From the NCBI GenBank assembly GCA_937928685.1, contig CALGJU010000225.1:1-51923 (forward strand): 51,923 nucleotides of DNA, given 5' to 3'. A program made the position numbers and the translations under genes. The stretch's first letter is position 1. Each line of letters begins with the position of its first letter. The notes under the pieces were generated by a model that was not told where the DNA came from, made no database searches, and saw only the letters and a program-made list of their open reading frames with translations. Positions 44,112-51,923 of this stretch are shown here, one piece after another. The DNA comes from an uncultured Granulosicoccaceae bacterium (GTDB taxonomy: Bacteria; Pseudomonadota; Gammaproteobacteria; Granulosicoccales; Granulosicoccaceae).

Positions 44112-44543
44112 TTGAGCAAGTTACTCGACAGATCCCCTCTTAGTCCGACGGCTGATCTCAAGCGTGCCGGTCTTAAAGTCACGCTGCCACGCCTTAAGAT
44201 ACTTGAAATACTGGAAAATGCCGTAGAGCACCACATGAGTGCTGAAGACGTATACAAGGCATTGCTGGCTGAGGATACCGAGATTGGTCTGGCCACAGTT
44301 TACAGGGTGCTGACCCAGTTTGAGTCGGCAGGCCTGGTGACCCGGCACCGTTTTGACAGCGGCCAGGCACTATTTGAACTTGATACCGGTGACAGCCACG
44401 ATCACATTGTCTGTATCAAAAGCGGGCAGGTGGCAGAATTCAAAGACGAGAAACTTGAAGAGCGTCTGCGTGAAATTGCCAGTGAGTTGGGCTATCAGCT
44501 TCAGGATCACAGTATTGTGCTGTATGGAGTCCTGAAGGAGTAG
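44112..44543 (+). CDS. fur: ferric uptake regulator Fur
   Basis: 143 residues from TTG 44112 with GGA 7 nt upstream; the frame extends upstream to a GTG but Fur proteins start shortly before KRAGLKVTLPRLKIL, which is at residue 17 here. Winged helix: EHHMSAEDVYKALL, IGLATVYRVLTQFESAGLV. Metal sites: GDSHDHIVC (His96, His98) and the C-terminal dimerisation domain. Only the first Cys of the classical CxxC is kept (CIKSGQ: Cys101, Ser104), so the structural zinc site is altered, as in several Fur proteins that need no Cys. It represses iron uptake genes with Fe2+. It converges with the gene at 44555, 11 nt between stops. Confidence 0.93.
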   Translation: MSKLLDRSPLSPTADLKRAGLKVTLPRLKILEILENAVEHHMSAEDVYKALLAEDTEIGLATVYRVLTQFESAGLVTRHRFDSGQALFELDTGDSHDHIVCIKSGQVAEFKDEKLEERLREIASELGYQLQDHSIVLYGVLKE

Positions 44544-44554
44544 GCAGCGAACTG

Positions 44555-45403
44555 TCAGCTTTTTTTGGCCACTCTCTCGAATTGTCTCGCGGCTTGTAGT
44601 GCGTGCCAGTAGTTGCGGATGGGGGTGAGACGAATTTCTTTCTCCAGCAGCTCCGCACCGTCTTTCCTGATTGCCTGCAACAACTTTGTTTGCAGCGATA
44701 GATAGACGAATATCGATTTGTATTTTTTTCGCTCTTCAAATTGAGTTTCTGTCACGTGTTGCTGCATTGCAAGCAGGGACTGGTGCATGTCGACTTCAAG
44801 CTCGCTCAGCGCAGTTTTTAAAAATTCTGACACCTTTTTGTTGCCACTGTCGGGGGTCAGGTCTGCAGGGCTGAGGTTGGCCGACTCAAGTGATGACATC
44901 GGCAGGCATAACAAACCGTTTTCGACATGTAATCGCAGATGCCGATAACACCTTAGGCGTGACAGGACTGTGCCAGCGTCATTTAACGCCGCAATTTCTC
45001 CGTCGGCGTCACAGAGAAGGTGGCAGGCACCAGCGCCGGTATGCAGGTGAAAGTGTTTATTCTCGTTATCCGTAGATGGGCTGCCGCTTTGAAGCAACAT
45101 GCTATACGACACTAACAACACCTGCAGCATCTGGCGTGTTTGAGGACTTGGGTTGGCGTTATCGAGTGCCACCATGACAGGATGCTGGAACGTTTCTTTC
45201 TCAAGCTCGCACCGCCACCACTCAAGTTTGTGTTTGGCGACTTCGATTTCCCGACTTTGGAATCCGATCTTGCTGAAGATCGAAATTAATGTGCTGACAA
45301 GCCTTTGCTTTTGCTGCAGTTCAGGATCACTGTGCAACAGAGCATAGTATCTGCCACTGCCGGGCGGTACTGCTTGTTCGATCCACTCATCTGCGCCACT
45401 CAT
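44555..45403 (-). CDS. squalene/phytoene synthase-like protein, probably degenerate
   Basis: 282 residues, all helical in appearance, no signal peptide. The start RYYALLHSDPELQQKQRLVS and EVAKHKLEWWRCELE with HPVMVAL resemble the NDUFAF6-like branch of the trans-isoprenyl diphosphate synthase family. The first DxxxD motif expected near QRLVSTLISIFSKIG is absent, and the second Asp-rich motif is not visible, so catalysis of prenyl condensation is doubtful. NDUFAF6-like proteins assist complex I assembly in mitochondria; a bacterial role is unknown. Its ATG has only a weak ribosome-binding site. Followed on the same strand, 112 bp upstream, by another unknown gene. Confidence 0.55.
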   Translation of the reverse strand: MSGADEWIEQAVPPGSGRYYALLHSDPELQQKQRLVSTLISIFSKIGFQSREIEVAKHKLEWWRCELEKETFQHPVMVALDNANPSPQTRQMLQVLLVSYSMLLQSGSPSTDNENKHFHLHTGAGACHLLCDADGEIAALNDAGTVLSRLRCYRHLRLHVENGLLCLPMSSLESANLSPADLTPDSGNKKVSEFLKTALSELEVDMHQSLLAMQQHVTETQFEERKKYKSIFVYLSLQTKLLQAIRKDGAELLEKEIRLTPIRNYWHALQAARQFERVAKKS

Positions 45404-45515
45404 GATACGGAGTATGCTTTTGCCATGCGCGTAGCACGTTGGTGACAGAGGGTAACGTATTGAATTTTTTGCATTGGTGGCAACAGGTGTAAGTTGCCGG
45501 GTGGGTTAGTGAATG

Positions 45516-46217
45516 CTAACCGGGTATCGGCTCCTCATTGGTCATTGGCAGATCTGGCAACCGGGCGAGCAGCATCTCTCTTTTGCGGTTGGCGAGGATC
45601 AGAAATTTTTCACAATCAAGTGATTCGATGATTGTATCAATTCTTGTCGCCAGATAGTGCTTTCTGTCGATGCTCAACACGTCCAGCGCGGCCTTATAGG
45701 CTTTGTCAGATTCAGAAAGCAGTGCAGCGGTAAGCTGGCCCTGCGGAATAGGGCTGACGGAGCGAAGCAGATCACAAACAATGGGATGCTCAAGGCGACT
45801 GAGTTTGGCCATGCGCCTGCCTTCGTCTTTGATGAGTCGCAGGCGTAAAGCTTCATCTTCGCCTGTCAGTGCGCGGCGCATTGCTGTGGTAATGACTTCA
45901 TTAAGGGTTGCGATCGCTGTTTTTTGCTCTGTCAGATCTGCAGCAAGGCTGAACGCTGTGTCATGGCAGCTATCAAGGTCTTTCTTGATTGCGGTAATGG
46001 TGGCAATACTGGTCTCGGTGTTCAGGTCTGTGCAGCGGCTGATCAGTGCTTTTAAGCTAAGGTGAAATTGACCCAGCTCTTGTTGATCTCTCGATTGTGC
46101 CTCGGTGATATCTTGCGCTGAAGGAGGTGTACAAGAGGAAAAAAAATGCGGGTGTTTGTAGCGTCTGATCAGGTGGCGCTCCCATGCGCCGGGCCAATTT
46201 GAAAACGTATATTTCAC
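45516..46217 (-). CDS. hypothetical protein, helical, 233 aa
   Basis: The start is placed at GTG 46217 because GAGGAG lies 8 nt upstream; a GTG 9 nt earlier overlaps that site. I recognise no family. The basic, aromatic N-terminus (KYTFSNWPGAWERHLIRRYK) is followed by long helices rich in Leu, Thr and Glu (ALISRCTDLNTETSIATITA; LTEQKTAIATLNEVITTAMR) and a conserved-looking LRLIKDEGRRMAKLSRLEHP segment. No signal peptide or membrane span. Same strand as the squalene-synthase-like gene downstream and the phosphatase gene upstream, with gaps of 112 and 124 bp. Function unknown. Confidence 0.65.
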   Translation of the reverse strand: MKYTFSNWPGAWERHLIRRYKHPHFFSSCTPPSAQDITEAQSRDQQELGQFHLSLKALISRCTDLNTETSIATITAIKKDLDSCHDTAFSLAADLTEQKTAIATLNEVITTAMRRALTGEDEALRLRLIKDEGRRMAKLSRLEHPIVCDLLRSVSPIPQGQLTAALLSESDKAYKAALDVLSIDRKHYLATRIDTIIESLDCEKFLILANRKREMLLARLPDLPMTNEEPIPG

Positions 46218-46341
46218 CGTGGGCACTCCTCACAATTGCTTGGGTTGTGCGGTGAGTATAGAACGCATGGGTGAATTGTATTTTTAAGTGATGGATACGT
46301 TCACGAGAAAGCGCAGTGATGGTGGCCGATGGTGTCAATAC

Positions 46342-47007
46342 TCAGGCATTTTGCAGGTGTTCGAGCAGCTCAATGGGGGAATTCAGGTGAAAATCAGCGC
46401 CCCATGCCGTCGTATCATCTGTTTCAGCGTCTATATAGCCCCATTCGGCCACAAAAGTTTGCATTTCAACGACCCGTCCCGCTTCGATATCTCGTGCGGC
46501 ATCGCCCACGTAGAAGCAGTTGGAAGCGTCCACCGATGCTCGGTTGCAAGCCAGCTTCATGGGCGCTGCATGTGGTTTAGCGTGAGTGGTGGTATCGGCC
46601 GCCACTATGCTACAACAGCGCCTGGTCATATCCAGTGCATCAAGGAGTTTCAAGGTAAGTGCTTCTGGTTTGTTGGTCACTATTCCCCACGGTATGCTGC
46701 GTGATTCGAGGGTGTTAAGGACCGTGTCTACGCCATCAAATAACACGCTGTCGCGAGCAATATCCTGCTCGTAGGTGGCAAGAAACTCCAGTCGCAGATC
46801 ATGCATTTCTGTTTTTGGATCGAGCTCAGGGAAGCCCAGTGTCAGCAGAGCAATTGAGCCATGCGATACGCTGGAACGATAATCCGCTTCCGCCACGACT
46901 GGTCGTGAGTACTTAACAAGCATTCTGTTAAGCGCGCCGCCCATATCGGGAGCGGTATCGATCAGTGTGCCATCAAGATCAAAAAATACTGCTTGTGGAT
47001 AGCTCAT
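46342..47007 (-). CDS. mupP: HAD phosphatase, MupP/Gph type
   Basis: 221 residues, HAD-IA fold: nucleophile and acid FFDLDGT (Asp10, Asp12), motif II in GIVTNKPEA, motif III lysine in KPHAAP and motif IV GDAARD. Sequence alone would give phosphoglycolate phosphatase. The order hydrolase-ubiG-phosphatase is that of Pseudomonas, where the gene next to ubiG is MupP, the N-acetylmuramate-6-phosphate phosphatase of the AmgK/MurU cell-wall recycling pathway. I therefore favour MupP on context. It is last of a three-gene unit, 42 bp after ubiG. Confidence 0.75.
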   Translation of the reverse strand: MSYPQAVFFDLDGTLIDTAPDMGGALNRMLVKYSRPVVAEADYRSSVSHGSIALLTLGFPELDPKTEMHDLRLEFLATYEQDIARDSVLFDGVDTVLNTLESRSIPWGIVTNKPEALTLKLLDALDMTRRCCSIVAADTTTHAKPHAAPMKLACNRASVDASNCFYVGDAARDIEAGRVVEMQTFVAEWGYIDAETDDTTAWGADFHLNSPIELLEHLQNA

Positions 47008-47049
47008 GCCAATGGCTTACGTTTAAAAGGAGGGGAAGTTGCTGTGGGT

Positions 47050-47754
47050 TTAGGAGTCAGAGTTGGTGGTATACATGAGGTAGTTAACATCAACGTTTTC
47101 ACCCGTAGAATAAGTCTTGCTGAGCGGTTGATAATGCATGCCGGTGACATCTTCCGTTCGCAGGTTGTTGTGCCGACACCAGCTGGCAAGTTCGGAAGGT
47201 TTGATAAAGCGGTTCCAGTCATGGGTGCCACGGGGAATTAAATTCAGGATGTATTCAGCACCGACAATCGCCATTAACCAGGACTTTCCATTGCGGTTAA
47301 GGGTTGAGAAAAAAGCTGCGCCTCCGGGCTTTAATAATTGTTGGCAGGCCTGCACAATCTGCTCTGGTTCCGGTACGTGCTCAAGCATTTCCATGCAGGT
47401 AACAATATCAAATGTTCCGGCGTTTTCAGCCGCATAGTCTTCAGTGCTACAGCACTCATAATTGATGTTTTCAACACCGGCTTCCATTGCGTGCAGACGC
47501 GCAACATCAATGGCTGCATCTGATAAATCAAGGCCGGTAACTGTCGCACCCAGCAGCGCCATTGACTCAGACAATATGCCGCCGCCGCAGCCGACATCAA
47601 GCACGCGCTGATCTTTAAGTGGTGAGTGTTTATTGATGTATTCGAGGCGCAGCGGGTTGATGTCATGCAGGGGTTTAAACTCGCTTTCCTTATCCCACCA
47701 TCGGCTCGCAATTTCACTGAATTTGTCTATTTCTTTTGCGTCGACTGTGTTCAT
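47050..47754 (-). CDS. ubiG: ubiquinone biosynthesis O-methyltransferase
   Basis: 234 residues, near the 240 of E. coli UbiG. SAM-dependent methylation of two hydroxyl groups on ubiquinone intermediates. The N-terminus KFSEIASRWWDKESEFKPLH and NPLRLEYIN are UbiG-specific; SAM-binding VLDVGCGGGILSE (51-63), VTGLDLSDAAI, CMEMLEHVPEP, PGGAAFFSTLNRN and ILNLIPRGTHDW complete the pattern. Start ATG overlaps the stop of the upstream hydrolase gene by 4 nt (ATGA), so coupling is likely. Confidence 0.96.
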   Translation of the reverse strand: MNTVDAKEIDKFSEIASRWWDKESEFKPLHDINPLRLEYINKHSPLKDQRVLDVGCGGGILSESMALLGATVTGLDLSDAAIDVARLHAMEAGVENINYECCSTEDYAAENAGTFDIVTCMEMLEHVPEPEQIVQACQQLLKPGGAAFFSTLNRNGKSWLMAIVGAEYILNLIPRGTHDWNRFIKPSELASWCRHNNLRTEDVTGMHYQPLSKTYSTGENVDVNYLMYTTNSDS

Positions 47755-49073
47755 GAATTGCTACCGCGAATTTTTTGTGACCATTCTTTTGCGTTGTTAA
47801 TTAATGCCGCGCTATCGATGTTGGTCAGCTCGCCGTTGTTGAGTAAGCGCTCGCCCGCGACCCAGGTGTTTTTTATGTCATTGCGGCTTGCGCTATAGAT
47901 TAAATGCGACACCGGGTCATATACCGGCTGCATTGAAATGCGGTTAAAATCTATGCTGATCAGGTCGGCTTGTTTACCGACTTCAAGTGACCCGGTAATA
48001 CTATCGAGGCCAAGTGCTTTTGCACCATTAATAGTCGCCATACGCAGCAGTTGCTCTGCCGGCAGGGCCGCGGCATTTTGCGCTTCGCACTTGCCAATGA
48101 ATCCGGCAGTACGAGTTTCACCGAGAAGGTCAAGATCATTGTTAGAGGCGGCACCATCGGTGCCCATGGCAATGTTGATTCCTGCATCCATCATTTTTGC
48201 GATCGGTGCTATGCCGCTGGCCAGCTTCAGGTTTGACTCAGGGCAGTGGAGTACATGGCATTGTTGCTTTGCCAGTGATTCAATTTCATCGTCGCTGGCT
48301 TGCGTGACATGAACCGCACAAAGTCTGTCGTTAAGTAAGCCGAGTTGATCAAGTTTTGCCATCGGGCGCATGCCATGTTGTTGCTGAAACTGTTCAACTT
48401 CAGCTGCGGTTTCATGGATGTGCATGTGTATCCCGATGCCGAGTTCTTCTCGTAGTTGCACAATCTTTTTTAAAGGTGCTTCAGAGACGGTGTAGGGCGC
48501 GTGCGGGGCAAGCATGGTCGTGACTAGCTTGCTTGATAGTAGTTGCTTATGCAGTGCCACCCCTTTGCTCAGGTACTCGTCCGGGCCTTGGGCCCAGACG
48601 GTTGGAAAGTCCAGTGCGATTAAGCCGATGCTTGCACGTATGCCGATCTCTTCGGCCACTTCTGCCGCCACGTCGGGAAAGAAGTACATATCGTTAAAAC
48701 AGGTCACGCCGCTTTGCAGTGATTCTGCAATTGCCAGTCGGGTGCCGTCTGCAACGAATTGCCGATCAACATGAGCGCCTTCAGCCGGCCAGATGTGGTC
48801 GGTGAGCCATGTCATCAGGGGCAGGTCGTCGGCGTAGCCGCGCAGCAGACTCATGGCCTGGTGGGTGTGTGAATTCACGAGCCCCGGCAGCAGTGCCTGA
48901 TGCGGCAATTCGATCATTTCGATGTTGCTGTAGCGATCACTGGCTTCGGGCCAGGGGGCGATATCTGATATCACATCGTTGTCGATGATCAGCGCGTGGT
49001 TTTCCAGTACGCGATTGTCACCGTCAACGCATATGATCCAGCGTGGGAGCAGGGCAATGGGCTTTTTATTCAT
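47751..49073 (-). CDS. mtaD: TRZ/ATZ-family amidohydrolase, MTA/SAH deaminase type
   Basis: 440 residues from ATG 49073, the family's usual length; ATG 49085 and TTG 49109 are in-frame alternatives and no start has a clear ribosome-binding site. Metal-dependent amidohydrolase: PGLVNSHTHQ (His69, His71), HMHIHETAAEV, HCPESNLKLASGIAPI and GTDGAASNNDLDLL. Close family members deaminate methylthioadenosine and S-adenosylhomocysteine to the inosine forms, part of methionine salvage. First gene of the unit mtaD-ubiG-mupP, divergent from gyrA. Confidence 0.88.
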   Translation of the reverse strand: MNKKPIALLPRWIICVDGDNRVLENHALIIDNDVISDIAPWPEASDRYSNIEMIELPHQALLPGLVNSHTHQAMSLLRGYADDLPLMTWLTDHIWPAEGAHVDRQFVADGTRLAIAESLQSGVTCFNDMYFFPDVAAEVAEEIGIRASIGLIALDFPTVWAQGPDEYLSKGVALHKQLLSSKLVTTMLAPHAPYTVSEAPLKKIVQLREELGIGIHMHIHETAAEVEQFQQQHGMRPMAKLDQLGLLNDRLCAVHVTQASDDEIESLAKQQCHVLHCPESNLKLASGIAPIAKMMDAGINIAMGTDGAASNNDLDLLGETRTAGFIGKCEAQNAAALPAEQLLRMATINGAKALGLDSITGSLEVGKQADLISIDFNRISMQPVYDPVSHLIYSASRNDIKNTWVAGERLLNNGELTNIDSAALINNAKEWSQKIRGSNS

Positions 49074-49229
49074 GCCGCGAACCATAGCGCTGTGCTCAGC
49101 AGGCAGCAAGTGGTGATTGTTTTCGCCCGGCGTCCACGAGGGCTCGCTGGTCGTCAGTTATTTAGCAATTCGGCCTCAATTTTTATCAATCCTGGTGGCG
49201 CTAAAACTGGCCTATTAATAAGGAGTGTG

Positions 49230-49238
49230 TGGTACAAT
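49230..49238 (+). promoter_or_regulatory. extended -10 promoter candidate of gyrA
   Basis: TGG directly followed by TACAAT gives an extended -10 (TGnTACAAT); no good -35 is visible, as is usual for extended promoters. Transcription would start near 49245, leaving a 65-base leader before gyrA. Confidence 0.5.
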
Positions 49239-49309
49239 TCGGGATTAACGAACTGCCCCTCCAAATTTGCTTTCCTGCAACGGTAACCCCGAGTCAACAC
49301 TGAGTAAAA

Positions 49310-51923
49310 ATGTCTGATTTTGCAAAAGAAATCTTACCGGTAAATCTCGAAGACGAAATGCGCCAGTCGTATCTCGATTACGCCATGAGCGTCATCGTGG
49401 GTCGTGCACTGCCAGATGTAAGAGACGGTTTGAAGCCTGTTCACCGGCGCGTTTTATACGCCATGAGCGAGCTCGGTAACGATTGGAACAAGTCCTATAA
49501 AAAGTCTGCCCGTGTCGTCGGTGACGTCATCGGTAAATACCATCCGCATGGTGACACCGCCGTCTACGACACCATTGTTCGAATGGCGCAGCCGTTTTCT
49601 ATGCGCTACATGCTGGTGGATGGGCAGGGTAACTTTGGCTCGATTGACGGTGACTCACCGGCGGCCATGAGATACACCGAAGTTCGCATGTCACGTATCG
49701 CCCATGAGCTACTGGCCGATCTGGACAAGGGCACGGTCAATTTCACCGCGAACTACGACGGGCAGGAATCAGAACCTGCAGTGTTGCCTGCACGCATACC
49801 GAATTTACTGATCAACGGCTCCTCCGGTATTGCCGTCGGTATGGCAACCAACATTCCGCCGCACAATATTACCGAGGTCATTAACGCCACACTGGCCATG
49901 CTGGATAATCCAGAGATCACCCTGCCTGAGCTGATGGAGCATATGCCGGGGCCTGACTTTCCGACCCATGGCATCATCAATGGCGCGCGCGGCATTCGTG
50001 AGGCCTATGAGACTGGTCGCGGACGGGTGCACGTAAGAGCGGTGGCAAACGTTGAGCACAACGAAAAGACCGGCAAAGACACCATCATTGTTACCGAGCT
50101 GCCGTATCAGGTGAACAAGGCGCGGTTGCTTGAAAAGATTGCAGAGCTGGTAAAAGACAAAAAGATTGAAGGCATCACAGAGCTGCGTGATGAATCTGAT
50201 AAAGACGGCATGCGCATGGTCATTGAGCTGCGCCGCGGTGAGGCCGGTGATGTGCTGCTGAATCAGCTGTACAAGCAAACCCAGCTGCAAACCGTATTTG
50301 GTATCAATATGGTGGCACTGATAGAAGGTCAGCCGCGCTTATTGAATCTGACCGAGATCCTTAATGCCTTTATCAGGCATCGTCGTGAAGTGGTGACGCG
50401 TCGTACTATTTTTGACTTGAGAAAGGCTCGTGAGCGCGCCCATATTCTTGAGGGCTGGACTGTCGCACTGGCCAACATCGATCCAATTATCGAGCTGATC
50501 AAAAGTTCCCCCAGTCCACCAGTCGCCAAAGAGAAGCTTGTTGCCGGTGTCTGGAAGCCGGGCAGTGTGGTAGACATGCTTGAAAGAGCAGGAGCCGCTG
50601 CTTCCAAGCCTGATGATCTGGGTGAAGAATTCGGCTTACTTGAAGACGGTTACCATCTGTCCCCGGCTCAGGCACAGGCCATTCTAGATCTGCGTTTGCA
50701 TCGCTTAACCGGTCTTGAGCAGGATAAAATCATTGCAGAGTATCGTGAGATACTCACTCGCATTGAAGAGTTCATGGAAATTCTTGAAAATCCTGATCGC
50801 CTGCGTGAAGTGATTCGCGATGAACTCCAGGAAGTGCTCGAGCAATATGGTGATGAGCGCCGTACCAAAATCATGATTGATTACTCAGAGATGACGGTCG
50901 AAGACTTAATCTCTGATGAAGATGTGGTAGTCACGCTGTCACATGCAGGGTATGCCAAGGCGCAGCCATTGTCTGACTACACAGCACAAAAGCGCGGCGG
51001 CAAGGGTAAGTCTGCCACCTCAATGAAAGACGAAGACTTCATAGATAAACTGTTTGTCGCCAGCATGCATGACACCGTGCTGTTCTTTACCAGTGTTGGT
51101 AAAGTTTACTGGAAGCGGGTATATGAGCTTCCGATTGCCAGTCGTGGAGCGCGCGGTCGACCTATCGTTAATTTACTGCCGCTCGAAGAAAATGAAAGAG
51201 TCAGTGCGGTACTAACCGTTCGTGAATATACAGAAGATCAATTTGTATTCTTCGCAACCCGCAATGGTGTGGTTAAGAAAACCTCACTGGCAGATTTTTC
51301 ACGGCCTCGCGCAAACGGCATTATTGCTATTGATTTACGGGTGGATGATGAGCTGATCAACGTCGCGCTTACCGATGGCGGTCAAGACATCATACTTATT
51401 TCAAGCAGCGGTCGGGCAATGCGTTTCATGGAAGACGCGGTACGCAAGATGGGTCGAACAGCGGCGGGTGTGCGTGGTATACGAATTGAAGAAGGCGAAA
51501 AAGTCATCTCCCTTATTGTTGTAGAGCAAGAGGGTGAAATTCTTACTGCCACCGAAAATGGTTATGGCAAACGTAGCTCAACTGACCAGTACCCTGCTAA
51601 AGGTCGTGGCGGTAAAGGGGTTATTGATATAAAAACCACAGAGCGCAACGGCGCTGTTGTGGGTGCAACGCAGGTGCAGGAAAGTGACGAAGTAATGCTG
51701 ATCACCAACAACGGCACGTTAATTCGGACCGCCGTGGAAGGCATCAGTGTGCTCGGTCGTAACACGCAAGGCGTCCGGCTGATCAGAGTTGGTGATGATG
51801 AAAAGCTTGTGCAGCTTGTCAGGGTAGTAAATGAAGATGATGATGACGTCATTGATGCTGAAGACGGTGAACCCGTTGATGGCGATACTGCAAAAGATGC
51901 AGAGTCGGACGAAAAGCCTTCAG
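49310..51923 (+). CDS. gyrA: DNA gyrase subunit A (3' end missing)
   Basis: ATG 49310 opens a frame that runs off the window after about 871 residues, nearly complete compared with 875 in E. coli. GyrA is the breaking-rejoining subunit of DNA gyrase. [20 protein letters not shown] and [20 protein letters not shown] start it; the quinolone region reads [12 protein letters not shown] with Thr at E. coli position 83 and Asp at 87; the active tyrosine is in MRYTEVR. The GyrA-box is QKRGGKG in the C-terminal wheel. The acidic tail ([14 protein letters not shown] and after) is as expected. The ATG follows a leader with an extended -10 promoter. Confidence 0.97.
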   Translation, partial: MSDFAKEILPVNLEDEMRQSYLDYAMSVIVGRALPDVRDGLKPVHRRVLYAMSELGNDWNKSYKKSARVVGDVIGKYHPHGDTAVYDTIVRMAQPFSMRYMLVDGQGNFGSIDGDSPAAMRYTEVRMSRIAHELLADLDKGTVNFTANYDGQESEPAVLPARIPNLLINGSSGIAVGMATNIPPHNITEVINATLAMLDNPEITLPELMEHMPGPDFPTHGIINGARGIREAYETGRGRVHVRAVANVEHNEKTGKDTIIVTELPYQVNKARLLEKIAELVKDKKIEGITELRDESDKDGMRMVIELRRGEAGDVLLNQLYKQTQLQTVFGINMVALIEGQPRLLNLTEILNAFIRHRREVVTRRTIFDLRKARERAHILEGWTVALANIDPIIELIKSSPSPPVAKEKLVAGVWKPGSVVDMLERAGAAASKPDDLGEEFGLLEDGYHLSPAQAQAILDLRLHRLTGLEQDKIIAEYREILTRIEEFMEILENPDRLREVIRDELQEVLEQYGDERRTKIMIDYSEMTVEDLISDEDVVVTLSHAGYAKAQPLSDYTAQKRGGKGKSATSMKDEDFIDKLFVASMHDTVLFFTSVGKVYWKRVYELPIASRGARGRPIVNLLPLEENERVSAVLTVREYTEDQFVFFATRNGVVKKTSLADFSRPRANGIIAIDLRVDDELINVALTDGGQDIILISSSGRAMRFMEDAVRKMGRTAAGVRGIRIEEGEKVISLIVVEQEGEILTATENGYGKRSSTDQYPAKGRGGKGVIDIKTTERNGAVVGATQVQESDEVMLITNNGTLIRTAVEGISVLGRNTQGVRLIRVGDDEKLVQLVRVVNEDDDDVIDAEDGEPVDGDTAKDAESDEKPS

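Overview
The window looks like a chromosomal segment of a free-living, probably marine or soil, gammaproteobacterium with mid-range G+C. The reasons are the housekeeping genes: RapA, Fur, UbiG, B12-dependent MetH, ExoIII and GyrA with Thr at the classical quinolone position. The cluster gyrA / mtaD / ubiG / HAD phosphatase also matches the order known in Pseudomonas and relatives. I cannot name a genus from sequence alone. No tRNA, rRNA, CRISPR array or intact insertion sequence was recognised.

Layout. 1-12.6 kb: the end-truncated gene of a secreted PQQ-type sugar dehydrogenase, a CxxC peroxidase-related protein, a secreted two-domain fasciclin protein, pyruvate carboxylase, exonuclease III, RapA and malonyl-CoA synthetase. 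12.6-16.8 kb: a possible 23-residue membrane protein, a coiled-coil protein, and a surface lipoprotein with an Asp/Ser-rich repeat linker and a GH12 endoglucanase domain, preceded by a palindrome-rich intergenic region. 16.8-26.2 kb: metH with a GATATC-centred operator candidate, two SDR oxidoreductases, an orphan OmpR-type response regulator, two more possible tiny membrane proteins, a VOC protein and a CPD photolyase. 26.4-44.0 kb: six collinear genes occupying about 17.6 kb. 44.1-51.9 kb: fur, two poorly understood genes, a MupP/Gph phosphatase, ubiG, an MTA/SAH-deaminase-type hydrolase, and gyrA running off the end.

The most interesting block is 26408-43992. It encodes a small secreted DUF11-like protein, three large secreted DUF11-repeat proteins or relatives (979, 918 and 1537 residues), a 2027-residue protein combining Ig-like domains with a predicted outer-membrane beta-barrel, and an OmpA-type lipoprotein. 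Three of the six share a post-signal-peptide N-terminal motif and four end in a similar beta-strand. Four genes (barrel to last DUF11 gene) overlap or almost touch. I infer a dedicated export or surface-display system for giant repeat proteins: the barrel as outer-membrane component, the OmpA lipoprotein as peptidoglycan anchor, and the DUF11 proteins as cargo. This function is inference, not demonstrated.

Intergenic DNA is unusually rich in small structure: a dispersed element of about 30 bp in three places, several perfect two-copy tandem duplications of 13-17 bp, palindromic operator candidates, and clear rho-independent terminators that delimit most transcription units.
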